A DNA stretch of 64,000 nt from contig JAMKCF010000039.1 of NCBI GenBank assembly GCA_023634235.1, positions 992,001 through 1,056,000 of the forward strand, in the 5' to 3' direction. This document shows, piece after piece, positions 24,986 to 35,313 of this stretch. The notes beneath the pieces are model-generated. The model ran no database searches. It was given only the letters and a program-made list of their open reading frames with translations, and had not been told where the DNA came from. Positions within the stretch are counted from its first letter, which is position 1. Every line of letters starts with the position of its first letter. Source of the stretch: Pisaster brevispinus. Its lineage: Eukaryota > Echinodermata > Asteroidea > Forcipulatida > Asteriidae. The position numbers and the translations under genes are program-made.

Positions 24986-25243
24986 AAATATTCCCAAAAT
25001 TCGACCCCCGGTAACATGGCGATTTTCGGCGATCACTTTTCGCGGACACCTCCCCCGACGGTGCTGGTTGGAATTTGAAGGCCGCAACCATTTTATTCCA
25101 TGAATTATTGAGGTTTTTTGGGCAACAAAGATGGCGTCACTTTTTGGTAGAAAGCTCCTAATTGCCCAGGTTTTGGGATTTGGCCATGTCCCCACACAGA
25201 AAAGGTCTTCAGGGAAGTCAAGTCTAGAACGCTGCACCGTCAA
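24977..25243 (-). other. Recurrent 88-aa open frame, minus strand (not called a gene)
   Basis: Begins MTVQRSRLDFPEDLF and spans the monomer boundary (position 113 of one unit back to position 161 of the previous). It overlaps the plus-strand frame of the adjacent units almost completely. Copies differ by obvious replacements (WAI/WVI, FLPK/FLAK, NPK/NTK, HVT/HFT) and are broken or extended by 1-bp and 10-bp indels. No recognised domain. It is best read as a stop-free stretch kept by array homogenisation. Confidence 0.3.
25016..25021 (+). other. ATGGCG motif 3 (AACATGGCGAT)
   Basis: Monomer positions 200-205, 53 bp after motif 2 and 115 bp before motif 1 of the next unit. Losses noticed: about 15,111, 30,983, 32,868, 37,254, 39,451 and 59,800. 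It is the weakest YY1-like match of the three and appears to be the second copy of the internal duplication at 24,925-25,022. Confidence 0.3.
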
Positions 25244-25299
25244 ATCGCACTTTTGTTTTCAACCCCAAAAATCAAAATGGCGACAGGGTACTACCTGTC

Positions 25300-28200
25300 A
25301 AATATTCCCAAAATTCGACCCCCGGTAACATGGCGATTTTCGGCGATCACTTTTCGCGGACACCTCCCCCGACGGTGCTGGTTGGAATTTGAAGGCCGCA
25401 ACCATTTTATTCCATGAATTATTGAGGTTTTTTGGGCAACAAAGATGGCGTCACTTTTTGGTAGAAAGCTCCTAATTGCCCAGGTTTTGGGATTTGGCCA
25501 TGTCCCCACACAGAAAAGGTCTTCAGGGAAGTCTAGTCTAGAACGCTGCACCGTCAAATCGCACTTTTGTTTTCGACCCCAAAAATCAAAATGGCGACAG
25601 GGTACTACCTGTCAAATATTCCCAAAATTCGACCCCCGGTAACATGGCGATTTTCGGCGATCACTTTTCGCGGACTTCTCCCCCGACGGTGCTGGTTGGA
25701 ATTTGAAGGCCGCAACCATTTTATTCCATGAATTATTGAGGTTTTTTGGACAACAAAGATGGCGTCACTTTTTGGTAGAAAGCTCCTAATTGCCCAGGTT
25801 TTGGGATTTGGCCATGTCCCCACACAGAAAAGGTCTTCAGGGAAGTCTAGTCTAGAACGTTGCACCGTCAAATCGCACTTTTGTTTTCGACCCCAAAAAT
25901 CAAAATGGCGACAGGGTACTACCTGTCAAATATTCCCAAAATTCGACCCACGGTAACATGGCGATTTTCGGCGATCACTTTTCGCGGACACCTCCCCCGA
26001 CGGTGCTGGTTGGAATTTGAAGGCCGCAACCATTTTATTCCATGAATTATTGAGGTTTTTTGGGCAACAAAGATGGCGTCACTTTTTGGTAGAAAGCTCC
26101 TAATTGCCCAGGTTTTGGTATTTGGCCATGTCCCCACACAGAAAAGGTCTTCAGGGAAGTCTAGTCTAGAACGCTGCACCGTCAAATCGCACTTTTGTTT
26201 TCGACCCCAAAAATCAAAATGGCGACAGGGTACTACCTGTCAATCATTCCCAAAATTCGACCCCCGGTAACATGGCGATTTTCGGCGATCACTTTTCGCG
26301 GACTTCTCCCCCGACGGTGCTGGTTGGAATTTGAAGGCCGCAACCATTTTATTCCATGAATTATTGAGGTTTTTTGGGCAACAAAGATGGCGTCACTTTT
26401 TGGTAGAAAGCTCCTAATTGCCCAGGTTTTGGTATTTGGCCATGTCCCCACACAGAAAAGGTCTTCAGGGAAGTCTAGTCTAGAACGTTGCACCGTCAAA
26501 TCGCACTTTTGTTTTCGACCCCAAAAATCAAAATGGCGACAGGGTACTACCTGTCAAATATTCCCAAAATTCGACCCCCGGTAACATGGCGATTTTCGGC
26601 GATCACTTTTCGCGGACTTCTCCCCCGACGGTGCTGGTTGGAATTTGAAGGCCGCAACCATTTTATTCCATGAATTATTGAGGTTTTTTGGGCAACAAAG
26701 ATGGCGTCACTTTTTGGTAGAAAGCTCCTAATTGCCCAGGTTTTGGTATTTGGCCATGTCCCCACACAGAAAAGGTCTTCAGGGAAGTCTAGTCTAGAAC
26801 GCTGCACCGTCAAATCGCACTTTTGTTTTCGACCCCAAAAATCAAAATGGCGACAGGGTACTACCTGTCAATCATTCCCAAAATTCGACCCCCGGTAACA
26901 TGGCGATTTTCGGCGATCACTTTTCGCGGACTTCTCCCCCGACGGTGCTGGTTGGAATTTGAAGGCCGCAACCATTTTATTCCATGAATTATTGAGGTTT
27001 TTTGGGCAACAAAGATGGCGTCACTTTTTGGTAGAAAGCTCCTAATTGCCCAGGTTTTGGTATTTGGCCATGTCCCCACACAGAAAAGGTCTTCAGGGAA
27101 GTCTAGTCTAGAACGTTGCACCGTCAAATCGCACTTTTGTTTTCGACCCCAAAAATCAAAATGGCGACAGGGTACTACCTGTCAAATATTCCCAAAATTC
27201 GACCCACGGTAACATGGCGATTTTCGGCGATCACTTTTCGCGGACACCTCCCCCGACGGTGCTGGTTGGAATTTGAAGGCCGCAACCATTTTATTCCATG
27301 AATTATTGAGGTTTTTTGGGCAACAAAGATGGCGTCACTTTTTGGTAGAAAGCTCCTAATTGCCCAGGTTTTGGTATTTGGCCATGTCCCCACACAGAAA
27401 AGGTCTTCAGGGAAGTCTAGTCTAGAACGCTGCACCGTCAAATCGCACTTTTGTTTTCGACCCCAAAAATCAAAATGGCGACAGGGTACTACCTGTCAAA
27501 TATTCCCAAAATTTGACCCCCGGTAACATGGCGATTTTCGGCGATCACTTTTCGCGGACACCTCCCCCGACGGTGCTTTTTTGGAATTTGAAGGCCGCAA
27601 CGATTTTATTCCATGAATTATTGAGGTTTTTTGGGGCAACAAAGATGGCGTCACTTTTTGGTAGAAAGCTCCTAATTGCCCAGGTTTTGGGATTTGGCCA
27701 TGTCCCCACACAGAAAAGGTCTTCAGGGAAGTCTGGTCTAGAATGCTGCACCGTCAAATCGCACTTTTGTTTTCGACCCCAAAAATCAAAATGGCGACAG
27801 GGTACTACCTGTCAAATATTCCCAAAATTCGACCCCCGGTAACATGGCGATTTTCGGCGATCACTTTTCGCGGACACCTCCCCCGACGGTGCTGGTTGGA
27901 ATTTGAAGGCCGCAACCATTTTATTCCATGAATTATTGAGGTTTTTTGGGCAACAAAGATGGCGTCACTTTTTGGTAGAAAGATCCTAATTGCCCAGGTT
28001 TTGGGATTTGGCCATGTCCCCACACAGAAAAGGTCTTCAGGGAAGTCTGGTCTAGAATGCTGCACCGTCAAATCGCACTTTTGTTTTCGACCCCAAAAAT
28101 CAAAATGGCGACAGGGTACTACCTGTCAAATATTCCCAAAATTCGACCCCCGGTAACATGGCGATTTTCGGCGATCACTTTTCGCGGACACCTCCCCCGA

Positions 28201-30950
28201 CGGTGCTGGTTGGAATTTGAAGGCCGCAACCATTTTATTCCATGAATTATTGAGGTTTTTTGGGCAACAAAGATGGCGTCACTTTTTGGTAGAAAGCTCC
28301 TAATTGCCCAGGTTTTGGGATTTGGCCATGTCCCCACACAGAAAAGGTCTTCAGGGAAGTCTAGTCTAGAACGCTGCACCGTCAAATCGCACTTTTGTTT
28401 TCGACCCCAAAAATCAAAATGGCGACAGGGTACTACCTGTCAAATATTCCCAAAATTCGACCCCCGGTAACATGGCGATTTTCGGCGATCACTTTTCGCG
28501 GACACCTCCCCCGACGGTGCTGGTTGGAATTTGAAGGCCGCAACCATTTTATTCCATGAATTATTGAGGTTTTTTGGGCAACAAAGATGGCGTCACTTTT
28601 TGGTAGAAAGCTCCTAATTGCCCAGGTTTTGGGATTTGGCCATGTCCCCACACAGAAAAGTTCTTCAGGGAAGTCTAGTCTAGAACGCTGCACCGTCAAA
28701 TCGCACTTTTGTTTTCGACCCCAAAAATCAAAATGGCGACAGGGTACTACCTGTCAAATATTCCCAAAATTCGACCCCCGGTAACATGGCGATTTTCGGC
28801 GATCACTTTTCGCGGACACCTCCCCCGACGGTGCTGGTTGGAATTTGAAGGCCGCAACATTTTATTCCATGAATTATTGAGGTTTTTTGGGCAACAAAGA
28901 TGGCGTCACTTCTTGGTAGAAAGCTCCTAATTGCCCAGGTTTTGGGATTTGGCCATGTCCCCACACAGAAAAGGTCTTCAGGGAAGTCAAGTCTAGAACG
29001 CTGCACCGTCAAATCGCACTTTTGTTTTCGACCCCAAAAATCAAAATGGCGACAGGGTACTACCTGTCAAATATTCCCAAAATTCGACCCCCGGTAACAT
29101 GGCGATTTTCGGCGATCACTTTTCGCGGACACCTCCCCCGACGGTGCTGGTTGGAATTTGAAGGCCGCAACCATTTTATTCCATGAATTATTGAAGTTTT
29201 TTGGGCAACAAAGATGGCGTCACTTTTTGGTAGAAAGCTCCTAATTGCCCAGGTTTTGGGATTTGGCCATGTCCCCACACAGAAAAGGTCTTCAGGGAAG
29301 TCTAGTCTAGAACGCTGCACCGTCAAATCGCACTTTTGTTTTCGACCCCAAAAATCAAAATGGCGACAGGGTACTACCTGTCAAATATTCCCAAAATTCG
29401 ACCCCCGGTAACATGGCGATTTTCGGCGATCACTTTTCGCGGACTTCTCCCCCGACGGTGCTGGTTGTAATTTGAAGGCCGCAACCATTTTATTCCATGA
29501 ATTATTGAGGTTTTTTGGGCAACAAAGATGGCGTCACTTTTTGGTAGAAAGCTCCTAATTGCCCAGGTTTTGGGATTTGGCCATGTCCCCACACAGAAAA
29601 GGTCTTCAGGGAAGTCTAGTCTAGAACGTTGCACCGTCAAATCGCACTTTTGTTTTCGACCCCAAAAATCAAAATGGCGACAGGGTACTACCTGTCAAAT
29701 ATTCCCAAAATTCGACCCACGGTAACATGGCGATTTTCGGCGATCACTTTTCGCGGACACCTCCCCCGACGGTGCTGGTTGGAATTTGAAGGCCGCAACC
29801 ATTTTATTCCATGAATTATTGAGGTTTTTTGGGCAACAAAGATGGCGTCACTTTTTGGTAGAAAGCTCCTAATTGCCCAGGTTTTGGTATTTGGCCATGT
29901 CCCCACACAGAAAAGGTCTTCAGGGAAGTCTAGTCTAGAACGCTGCACCGTCAAATCGCACTTTTGTTTTCGACCCCAAAAATCAAAATGGCGACAGGGT
30001 ACTACCTGTCAATCATTCCCAAAATTCGACCCCCGGTAACATGGCGATTTTTGGCGATCACTTTTCGCGGACTTCTCCCCCGACGGTGCTGGTTGGAATT
30101 TGAAGGCCGCAACCATTTTATTCCATGAATTATTGAGGTTTTTTGGGCAACAAAGATGGCGTCACTTTTTGGTAGAAAGCTCCTAATTGCCCAGGTTTTG
30201 GTATTTGGCCATGTCCCCACACAGAAAAGGTCTTCAGGGAAGTCTAGTCTAGAACGTTGCACCGTCAAATCGCACTTTTGTTTTCGACCCCAAAAATCAA
30301 AATGGCGACAGGGTACTACCTGTCAAATATTCCCAAAATTCGACCCACGGTAACATGGCGATTTTCGGCGATCACTTTTCGCGGACACCTCCCCCGACGG
30401 TGCTGGTTGGAATTTGAAGGCCGCAACCATTTTATTCCATGAATTATTGAGGTTTTTTGGGCAACAAAGATGGCGTCACTTTTTGGTAGAAAGCTCCTAA
30501 TTGCCCAGGTTTTGGTATTTGGCCATGTCCCCACACAGAAAGGTCTTCAGGGAAGTCTAGTCTAGAACGCTGCACCGTCAAATCGCACTTTTGTTTTCGA
30601 CCCCAAAAATCAAAATGGCGACAGGGTACTACCTGTCAAATATTCCCAAAATTTGACCCCCGGTAACATGGCGATTTTCGGCGATCACTTTTCGCGGACA
30701 CCTCCCCCGACGGTGCTTTTTGGAATTTGAAGGCCGCAACGATTTTATTCCATGAATTATTGAGGTTTTTTGGGGCAACAAAGATGGCGTCACTTTTTGG
30801 TAGAAAGCTCCTAATTGCCCAGGTTTTGGGATTTGGCCATGTCCCCACACAGAAAAGGTCTTCAGGGAAGTCTGGTCTAGAATGCTGCACCGTCAAATCG
30901 CACTTTTATTTTCGACCCCAAAATTCAAAATGGCGACAGGGTACTACCTG
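25300..30950 (+). repeat. Nested duplication: 3,769-bp block with an internal dimer repeat
   Basis: Units from 25,445 to 26,387 return from 29,214 to 30,156 at offset 3,769. Units 27,015-27,645 return at 30,156-30,784 at about 3,141. The marks are GACTTCTCCC, AACGTTGC, GGTATTTGG, CAATCATTCC, GACCCACGG, ATTTGACCCC and TCTGGTCTAGAATGC. Within the first copy the dimer 26,073/26,387 is itself repeated at 26,701/27,015 (628 bp), which explains the change of offset. Unit 27,329 is 316 bp and 28,587 is 313 bp. Confidence 0.8.
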
Positions 30951-31411
30951 TCAATCATTCCAAAAATTCGACCCCCGTTAACATGCCGATTTTTGGCGAT
31001 CACTTTTTGCGGACACCTCCGCCGACGGTGCTGGTTGGAATTTGAAGGCCGCAACCATTTTATTCCATGAATTATTGAGGTTTTTTGGGCAACAAAGATG
31101 GCGTCACTTTTTGGTAGAAAGCTCCTAATTGCCCAGGTTTTGGGATTTGGCCATGTCCCCACAAAGAAAAGGTCTTCAGGGAAGTCTAGTCTAGAACGCT
31201 GCATCGTCAAATCGCACTTTTGTTTTCGACCCCAAAAATCAAAATGGCGACAGGGTACTACCTGTCAAATATTCCAAAAATTCGACCCCCGGTAACATGG
31301 CGATTTTCGGCAATCACTTTTTGCGGACACCTCCCCCGACGGTGCTGGTTCGAATTTGAAGGCCGCAACCATTTTATTCCATGAATTATTGAGGTTTTTT
31401 GGGCAAGAAAG
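30784..31411 (+). repeat. Divergent boundary monomers between C and B islands
   Basis: The unit at 30,784 has an unusual load of changes: TTTTATTTTCG, CCAAAATTCAAAATGG, CAATCATTCCAAAAATT, CCCGTTAACATGCCG, TTTTTGGCG and CTCCGCCGACGG. ATGGCG motif 3 is lost. The next unit (31,098) has ACAAAGAAAAGG and GCATCGTC. Diverged units at the join of two islands suggest an older, less homogenised junction. Confidence 0.75.
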
Positions 31412-33825
31412 ATGGCGTCACTTTTTGGTAGAAAGCTCCTAATTGCCCAGGTTTTGGGATTTGGCGATGTCCCCACACAGAAAAGGTCTTCAGGGAAGTC
31501 TAGTCTAGAACGCTGCACCGTCAAATCGCACTTTTGTTTTCGACCCCAAAAATCAAAATGGCGATAGGGTACTACCTGTCAAATATTCCCAAAATTCGAC
31601 CCCCGGTAACATGGCGATTTTCGGCGATCACTTTTTGCGGACACCTCCCCCGACGGTGCTGGTTCGAATTTGAAGGCCGCAACCATTTTATTCCATGAAT
31701 TATTGAGGTTTTTTGGGCAAGAAAGATGGCGTCACTTTTTGCTAGAAAGCTCCTAATTGCCCAGGTTTTGGGATTTGGCCATGTCCCGACTCAGAAAGGG
31801 TCTTCAGGGAAGTCTAGTCTAGAACGCTGCACCGTCAAATCGCACTTTTGTTTTCGACCCCAAAAATCAAAATGGCGACAGGGTACTACCTGTCAAATAT
31901 TCCCAAAATTGGACCCCCTGTAACATGGCGATTTTCGGCGATCACTTTTTGCGGACACCTCCCCCGACGGTGCTGGTTCGAATTTGAAGGCCGCAAGGAT
32001 TTTATTCCATGAATTATATTGGTTTTTTGGGCAAGAAAGATGGCGTCACTTTTTGGTAGAAAGCTCCTAATTGCCCAGGTTTTGGGATTTGGCCATGTCC
32101 CCACACAGAAAAGGTCTTCAGGGAAGTCTAGTCTAGAACGCTGCACCGTCAAATCGCACTTTTGTTTTCGACCCCAAAAATCAAAATGGCGACAGGGTAC
32201 TACCTGTCAAATATTCCCAAAATTCGACCCCCGGTAAAATGGCGATTTTCGGCAATCACTTTTTGCGGACACCTCCCCCGACGGTGCTGGTTCGAATTTG
32301 AAGGCCGCAAGGATTTTATTCCATGAATTATTGAGGTTTTTTGGGCAAGAAAGATGGCGTCACTTTTTGGTAGAAAGCTCCTAATTGCCCAGGTTTTGGG
32401 ATTTGGCCATGTCCCCACACAGAAAAGGTCTTCAGGGAAGTCTAGTCTAGAACGCTGCACCGTCAAATCGCACTTTTGTTTTCAACCCCAAAAATCAAAA
32501 TGGCGACAGGGTACTACTTGTCAAATATTCCCAAAATTCGACCCCCGGTAACATGGCGATTTTCGGCGATCACTTTTTGCGGACACCTCCCTTGACGGTG
32601 CTGGTTCGAATTTGAAGGCCGCAAGGATTTTATTCCATGAATTATTGAGGTTTTTTGGGCAAGAAAGATGGCGTCACTTTTTGGTAGAAAGCTCCTAATT
32701 GCCCAGGTTTTGGGATTTGGCCATGTCCCCACACAGAAAAGGTCTTCAGGGAAGTCTAGTCTAGAACGCTGCACCGTCAAATCGCACTTTTGTTTTCGAC
32801 CCCAACAATCAAAATGGCGACAGGGTACTACCTGTCAAATATTCCCAAAATTGGACCCCCGGTAACATGCCGATTTTCGGCGATCACTTTTTGCGGACAC
32901 CTCCCCCGACGGTGCTGGTTCGAATTTGAAGGCCGCAAGGATTTTATTCCATGAATTATTGAGGTTTTTTGTGCAAGAAAGATGGCGTCACTTTTTGGTA
33001 GAAAGCTCCTAATTGCCCAGGTTTGGGGATTTGGCCATGTCCCCACACAGAAAAGGTCTTCAGGGAAGTCTAGTCTAGAACGCTGCACCGTCAAATCGCA
33101 CTTTTGTTCTCGACCCCAAAAATCAAAATGGCGACAGGGTACTACCTGTCAAATATTCCAAAAATTCGACCCCCGGTAACATGGCGATTTCGGGCGATCA
33201 CTTTTTGCGGACACCTCCCCCGACGGTGCTGGTTCGAATTTGAAGGCCGCAAGGATTTTATTCCATGAATTATTGAGGTTTTTTGGGCAAGAAAGATGGC
33301 GTCACTTTTTGGTAGAAAGCTCCTAATTGCCCAGGTTTTGGGATTTTGCCATGTCCCCACACAGAAAAGGTCTTCAGGGAAGTCTAGTCTAGAACGCTGC
33401 ACCGTCAAATCGCACTTTTGTTTTCGACCCCAAAAATCAAAATGGCGACAGGGTACTACCTGTCAAATATTCCCAAAATTCGTCCCCCGGTAACATGGCG
33501 ATTTTCGGCGATCACTTTTTGCGGACACCTCCCCCGACGGTGCTGGTTCGAATTTGAAGGCCGCAAGGATTTTATTCCATGAATTATTGAGGTTTTTTGT
33601 GCAAGAAAGATGGCGTCACTTTTTGGTAGAAAGCTCCTAATTGCCCAGGTTTTGGGATTTGGCCATGTCCCCACTCAGAAAAGGTCTTCAGGGAAGTCTA
33701 GTCTAGAACGCTGCACCGTCAAATCGCACTTTTGTTTTCGACCCCAAAAATCAAAATGGCGACAGGGTACTACCTGTCAAATATTCCCAAAATTCGACCC
33801 CCGGTAACATGGCGATTTTCGGCGA
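30950..33825 (+). repeat. Subfamily B island, second copy
   Basis: TTTTTGCGG, GGTTCGAATTT, GCAAGGATT and GGGCAAGAAAG return. Unit 31,726 has the CCCGACTCAG of unit 3,311. Stretch 31,886-32,830 follows 4,412-5,355 in order (GGACCCCCTG, GTAAAATGG, CTACTTGTC, CCCTTGAC, CCAACAATC) at an offset of about 27,473. Units 31,098 and 31,412 match 3,938 and 4,252 at offset 27,160, so the island is a rearranged copy with one extra unit. Confidence 0.8.
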
Positions 33826-35285
33826 TCACTTTTCGCGGACACCTCCCCCGACGGTGCTGGTTGGAATTTGAAGGCCGCAACCATTTTATTCCATGAATTA
33901 TTGAGGCTTTTTGGGCAACAAAGATGGCGTCACTTTTTGGTAGAAAGCTCCTAATTACCCAGGTTTTGGGATTTGGCCATGTCCCCACACAGAAAAGGTC
34001 TTCAGGGAAGTCTAGTCTAGAACGCTGCACTGTCAAATCGCACTTTTGTTTTCGACCCCAAAAACAAAAATGGCGACAGGGTACTACCTGTCAAATATTC
34101 CCAAAATTCGACCCCCGGTAACATGGCGATTTTCGGCGATCACTTTTCGCGGACACCTCCCCCGACGGTGCTGGTTGGAATTTGAAGGCCGCAACCATTT
34201 TATTCCATGAATTATTGAGGTTTTTTGGGCAACAAAGATGGCGTCACTTTTTGGTAGAAAGCTTCTAATTGCCCAGGTTTTGGGATTTGGCCATGTCCCC
34301 ACACAGAAAAGGTCTTCAGGGAAGTCGAGTCTAGAACGCTGCGCCGTCAAATCGCACTTTTGTTTTCGACCCCAAAAATCAAAATGGCGACAGGGTACTA
34401 CCTGTCAAATATTCCCAAAATTCGTCCCCCGGTAACATGGCGATTTTCGGCGATCACTTTTTGCGGACACCTCCCCCGACGGTGCTGGTTCGAATTTGAA
34501 GGCCGCAAGGATTTTATTCCATGAATTATTGAGGTTTTTTGTGCAAGAAAGATGGCGTCACTTTTTGGTAGAAAGCTCCTAATTGCCCAGGTTTTGGGAT
34601 TTGGCCATGTCCCCACACAGAAAAGGTCTTCAGGGAAGTCTAGTCTAGAACGCTGCACCGTCAAATCGCACTTTTGTTTTCGACCCCAAAAATCAAAATG
34701 GCGACAGGGTACTACCTGTCAAATATTCCCAAAATTCGACCCCCGGTAACATGGCGATTTTCGGCGATCACTTTTCGCGGACACCTCCCCCGACGGTGCT
34801 GGTTGGAATTTGAAGGCCGCAACCATTTTATTCCATGAATTATTGAGGCTTTTTGGGCAACAAAGATGGCGTCACTTTTTGGTAGAAAGCTCCTAATTAC
34901 CCAGGTTTTGGGATTTGGCCATGTCCCCACACAGAAAAGGTCTTCAGGGAAGTCTAGTCTAGAACGCTGCACTGTCAAATCGCACTTTTGTTTTCGACCC
35001 CAAAAACAAAAATGGCGACAGGGTACTACCTGTCAAATATTCCCAAAATTCGACCCCCGGTAACATGGCGATTTTCGGCGATCACTTTTCGCGGACACCT
35101 CCCCCGACGGTGCTGGTTGGAATTTGAAGGCCGCAACCATTTTATTCCATGAATTATTGAGGTTTTTTGGGCAACAAAGATGGCGTCACTTTTTGGTAGA
35201 AAGCTTCTAATTGCCCAGGTTTTGGGATTTGGCCATGTCCCCACACAGAAAAGGTCTTCAGGGAAGTCGAGTCTAGAACGCTGCG
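33402..35285 (+). repeat. 942-bp (three-monomer) tandem duplication across a B/C join
   Basis: Copy 1 is 33,402-34,343 and copy 2 is 34,344-35,285; the match continues to about 35,313. Each copy holds the end of a B-type unit with CGTCCCCC and TTTTTTGTGCAAG, a C-type unit with TTGAGGCTTT, ATTACCC and GCACTGTC, and a HindIII unit with GTCGAG and GCTGCGCC. One difference was noticed (CCCACTCAG near 33,671, CCCACACAG near 34,613). A block containing the subfamily boundary was duplicated, so a B-type stretch sits inside C-type DNA. Confidence 0.88.
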
Positions 35286-35313
35286 CCGTCAAATCGCACT
35301 TTTGTTTTCGACC

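Larger units (their letters stand above)
24817..25014 (+). other. Recurrent 65-aa open frame, plus strand (not called a gene)
   Basis: Begins MASLFGRKLLIAQV and covers monomer positions 1-198. It recurs in most units because the DNA recurs. The unit length is not a multiple of three, so successive copies lie in different frames and none join into a polyprotein. The hairpin deletions change the C-terminus, and some units lose the frame. Variation includes many amino-acid changes (ITQ, FARK, GIKLL, LLGRK) that follow the DNA subfamily. No domain, signal peptide or family was recognised. Confidence 0.3.
24925..25022 (+). repeat. Ancient internal duplication inside the monomer
   Basis: Two adjacent segments (24,925-24,969 and 24,983-25,022) share three ordered words: GTCAAAT (24,925 and 24,983), TTCGACCCC (24,944 and 25,000) and ATGGCGA (24,963 and 25,016). 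The offsets fall from 58 to 56 to 53 bp, so the copies differ by small indels. The hairpin lies over the junction. A second pair, GGCG(A)TCACTTTT, occurs at monomer positions 3 and 212. The monomer therefore seems to have grown from a shorter repeat before the 314-bp unit was amplified. Confidence 0.65.
24817..25130 (+). repeat. Reference monomer (subfamily C, consensus-like)
   Basis: This 314-bp unit matches the majority base at every diagnostic site and is used for monomer numbering (position 1 = A of ATGGCGTCAC). By hand count it has 148 G+C (47.1%; 78 C, 70 G) and 16 CpG. Landmarks: ATGGCG at positions 1, 147 and 200; XbaI at 93-98; inverted repeat at 152-169; C-rich run at 234-240; T6 run near 298-303. 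Useful diagnostic positions are 17 (G/C), 27 (C/T, where T makes HindIII AAGCTT), 34 (G/A), 56 (A/G), 90 (T/A/G), 99-100 (AC/GT/CT), 141-142 (AT/GT/TT/AC), 225 (C/T), 254 (G/C) and 272-273 (CC/GG). The neighbouring units from 24,503 to 25,445 are almost identical to it. Confidence 0.95.
24189..25300 (+). repeat. Highly homogeneous consensus units
   Basis: Units 24,189, 24,503, 24,817 and 25,131 differ from the consensus at only a few bases (AAAAATAAAAATGG near 24,328, GGTGCTACC near 24,661, GTCAAG and TTTTCAACCCC near 25,220-25,262). This is a plain monomeric run without higher-order marks. Confidence 0.8.

Noticed and set aside
25061..25085. CENP-B box in GTGCTGGTTGGAATTTGAAGG
   Set aside because: GTTGGAA matches part of the box, but the required TTCG and CGGG core bases are absent. 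The TTCGAA subfamilies also lack the rest of the core.
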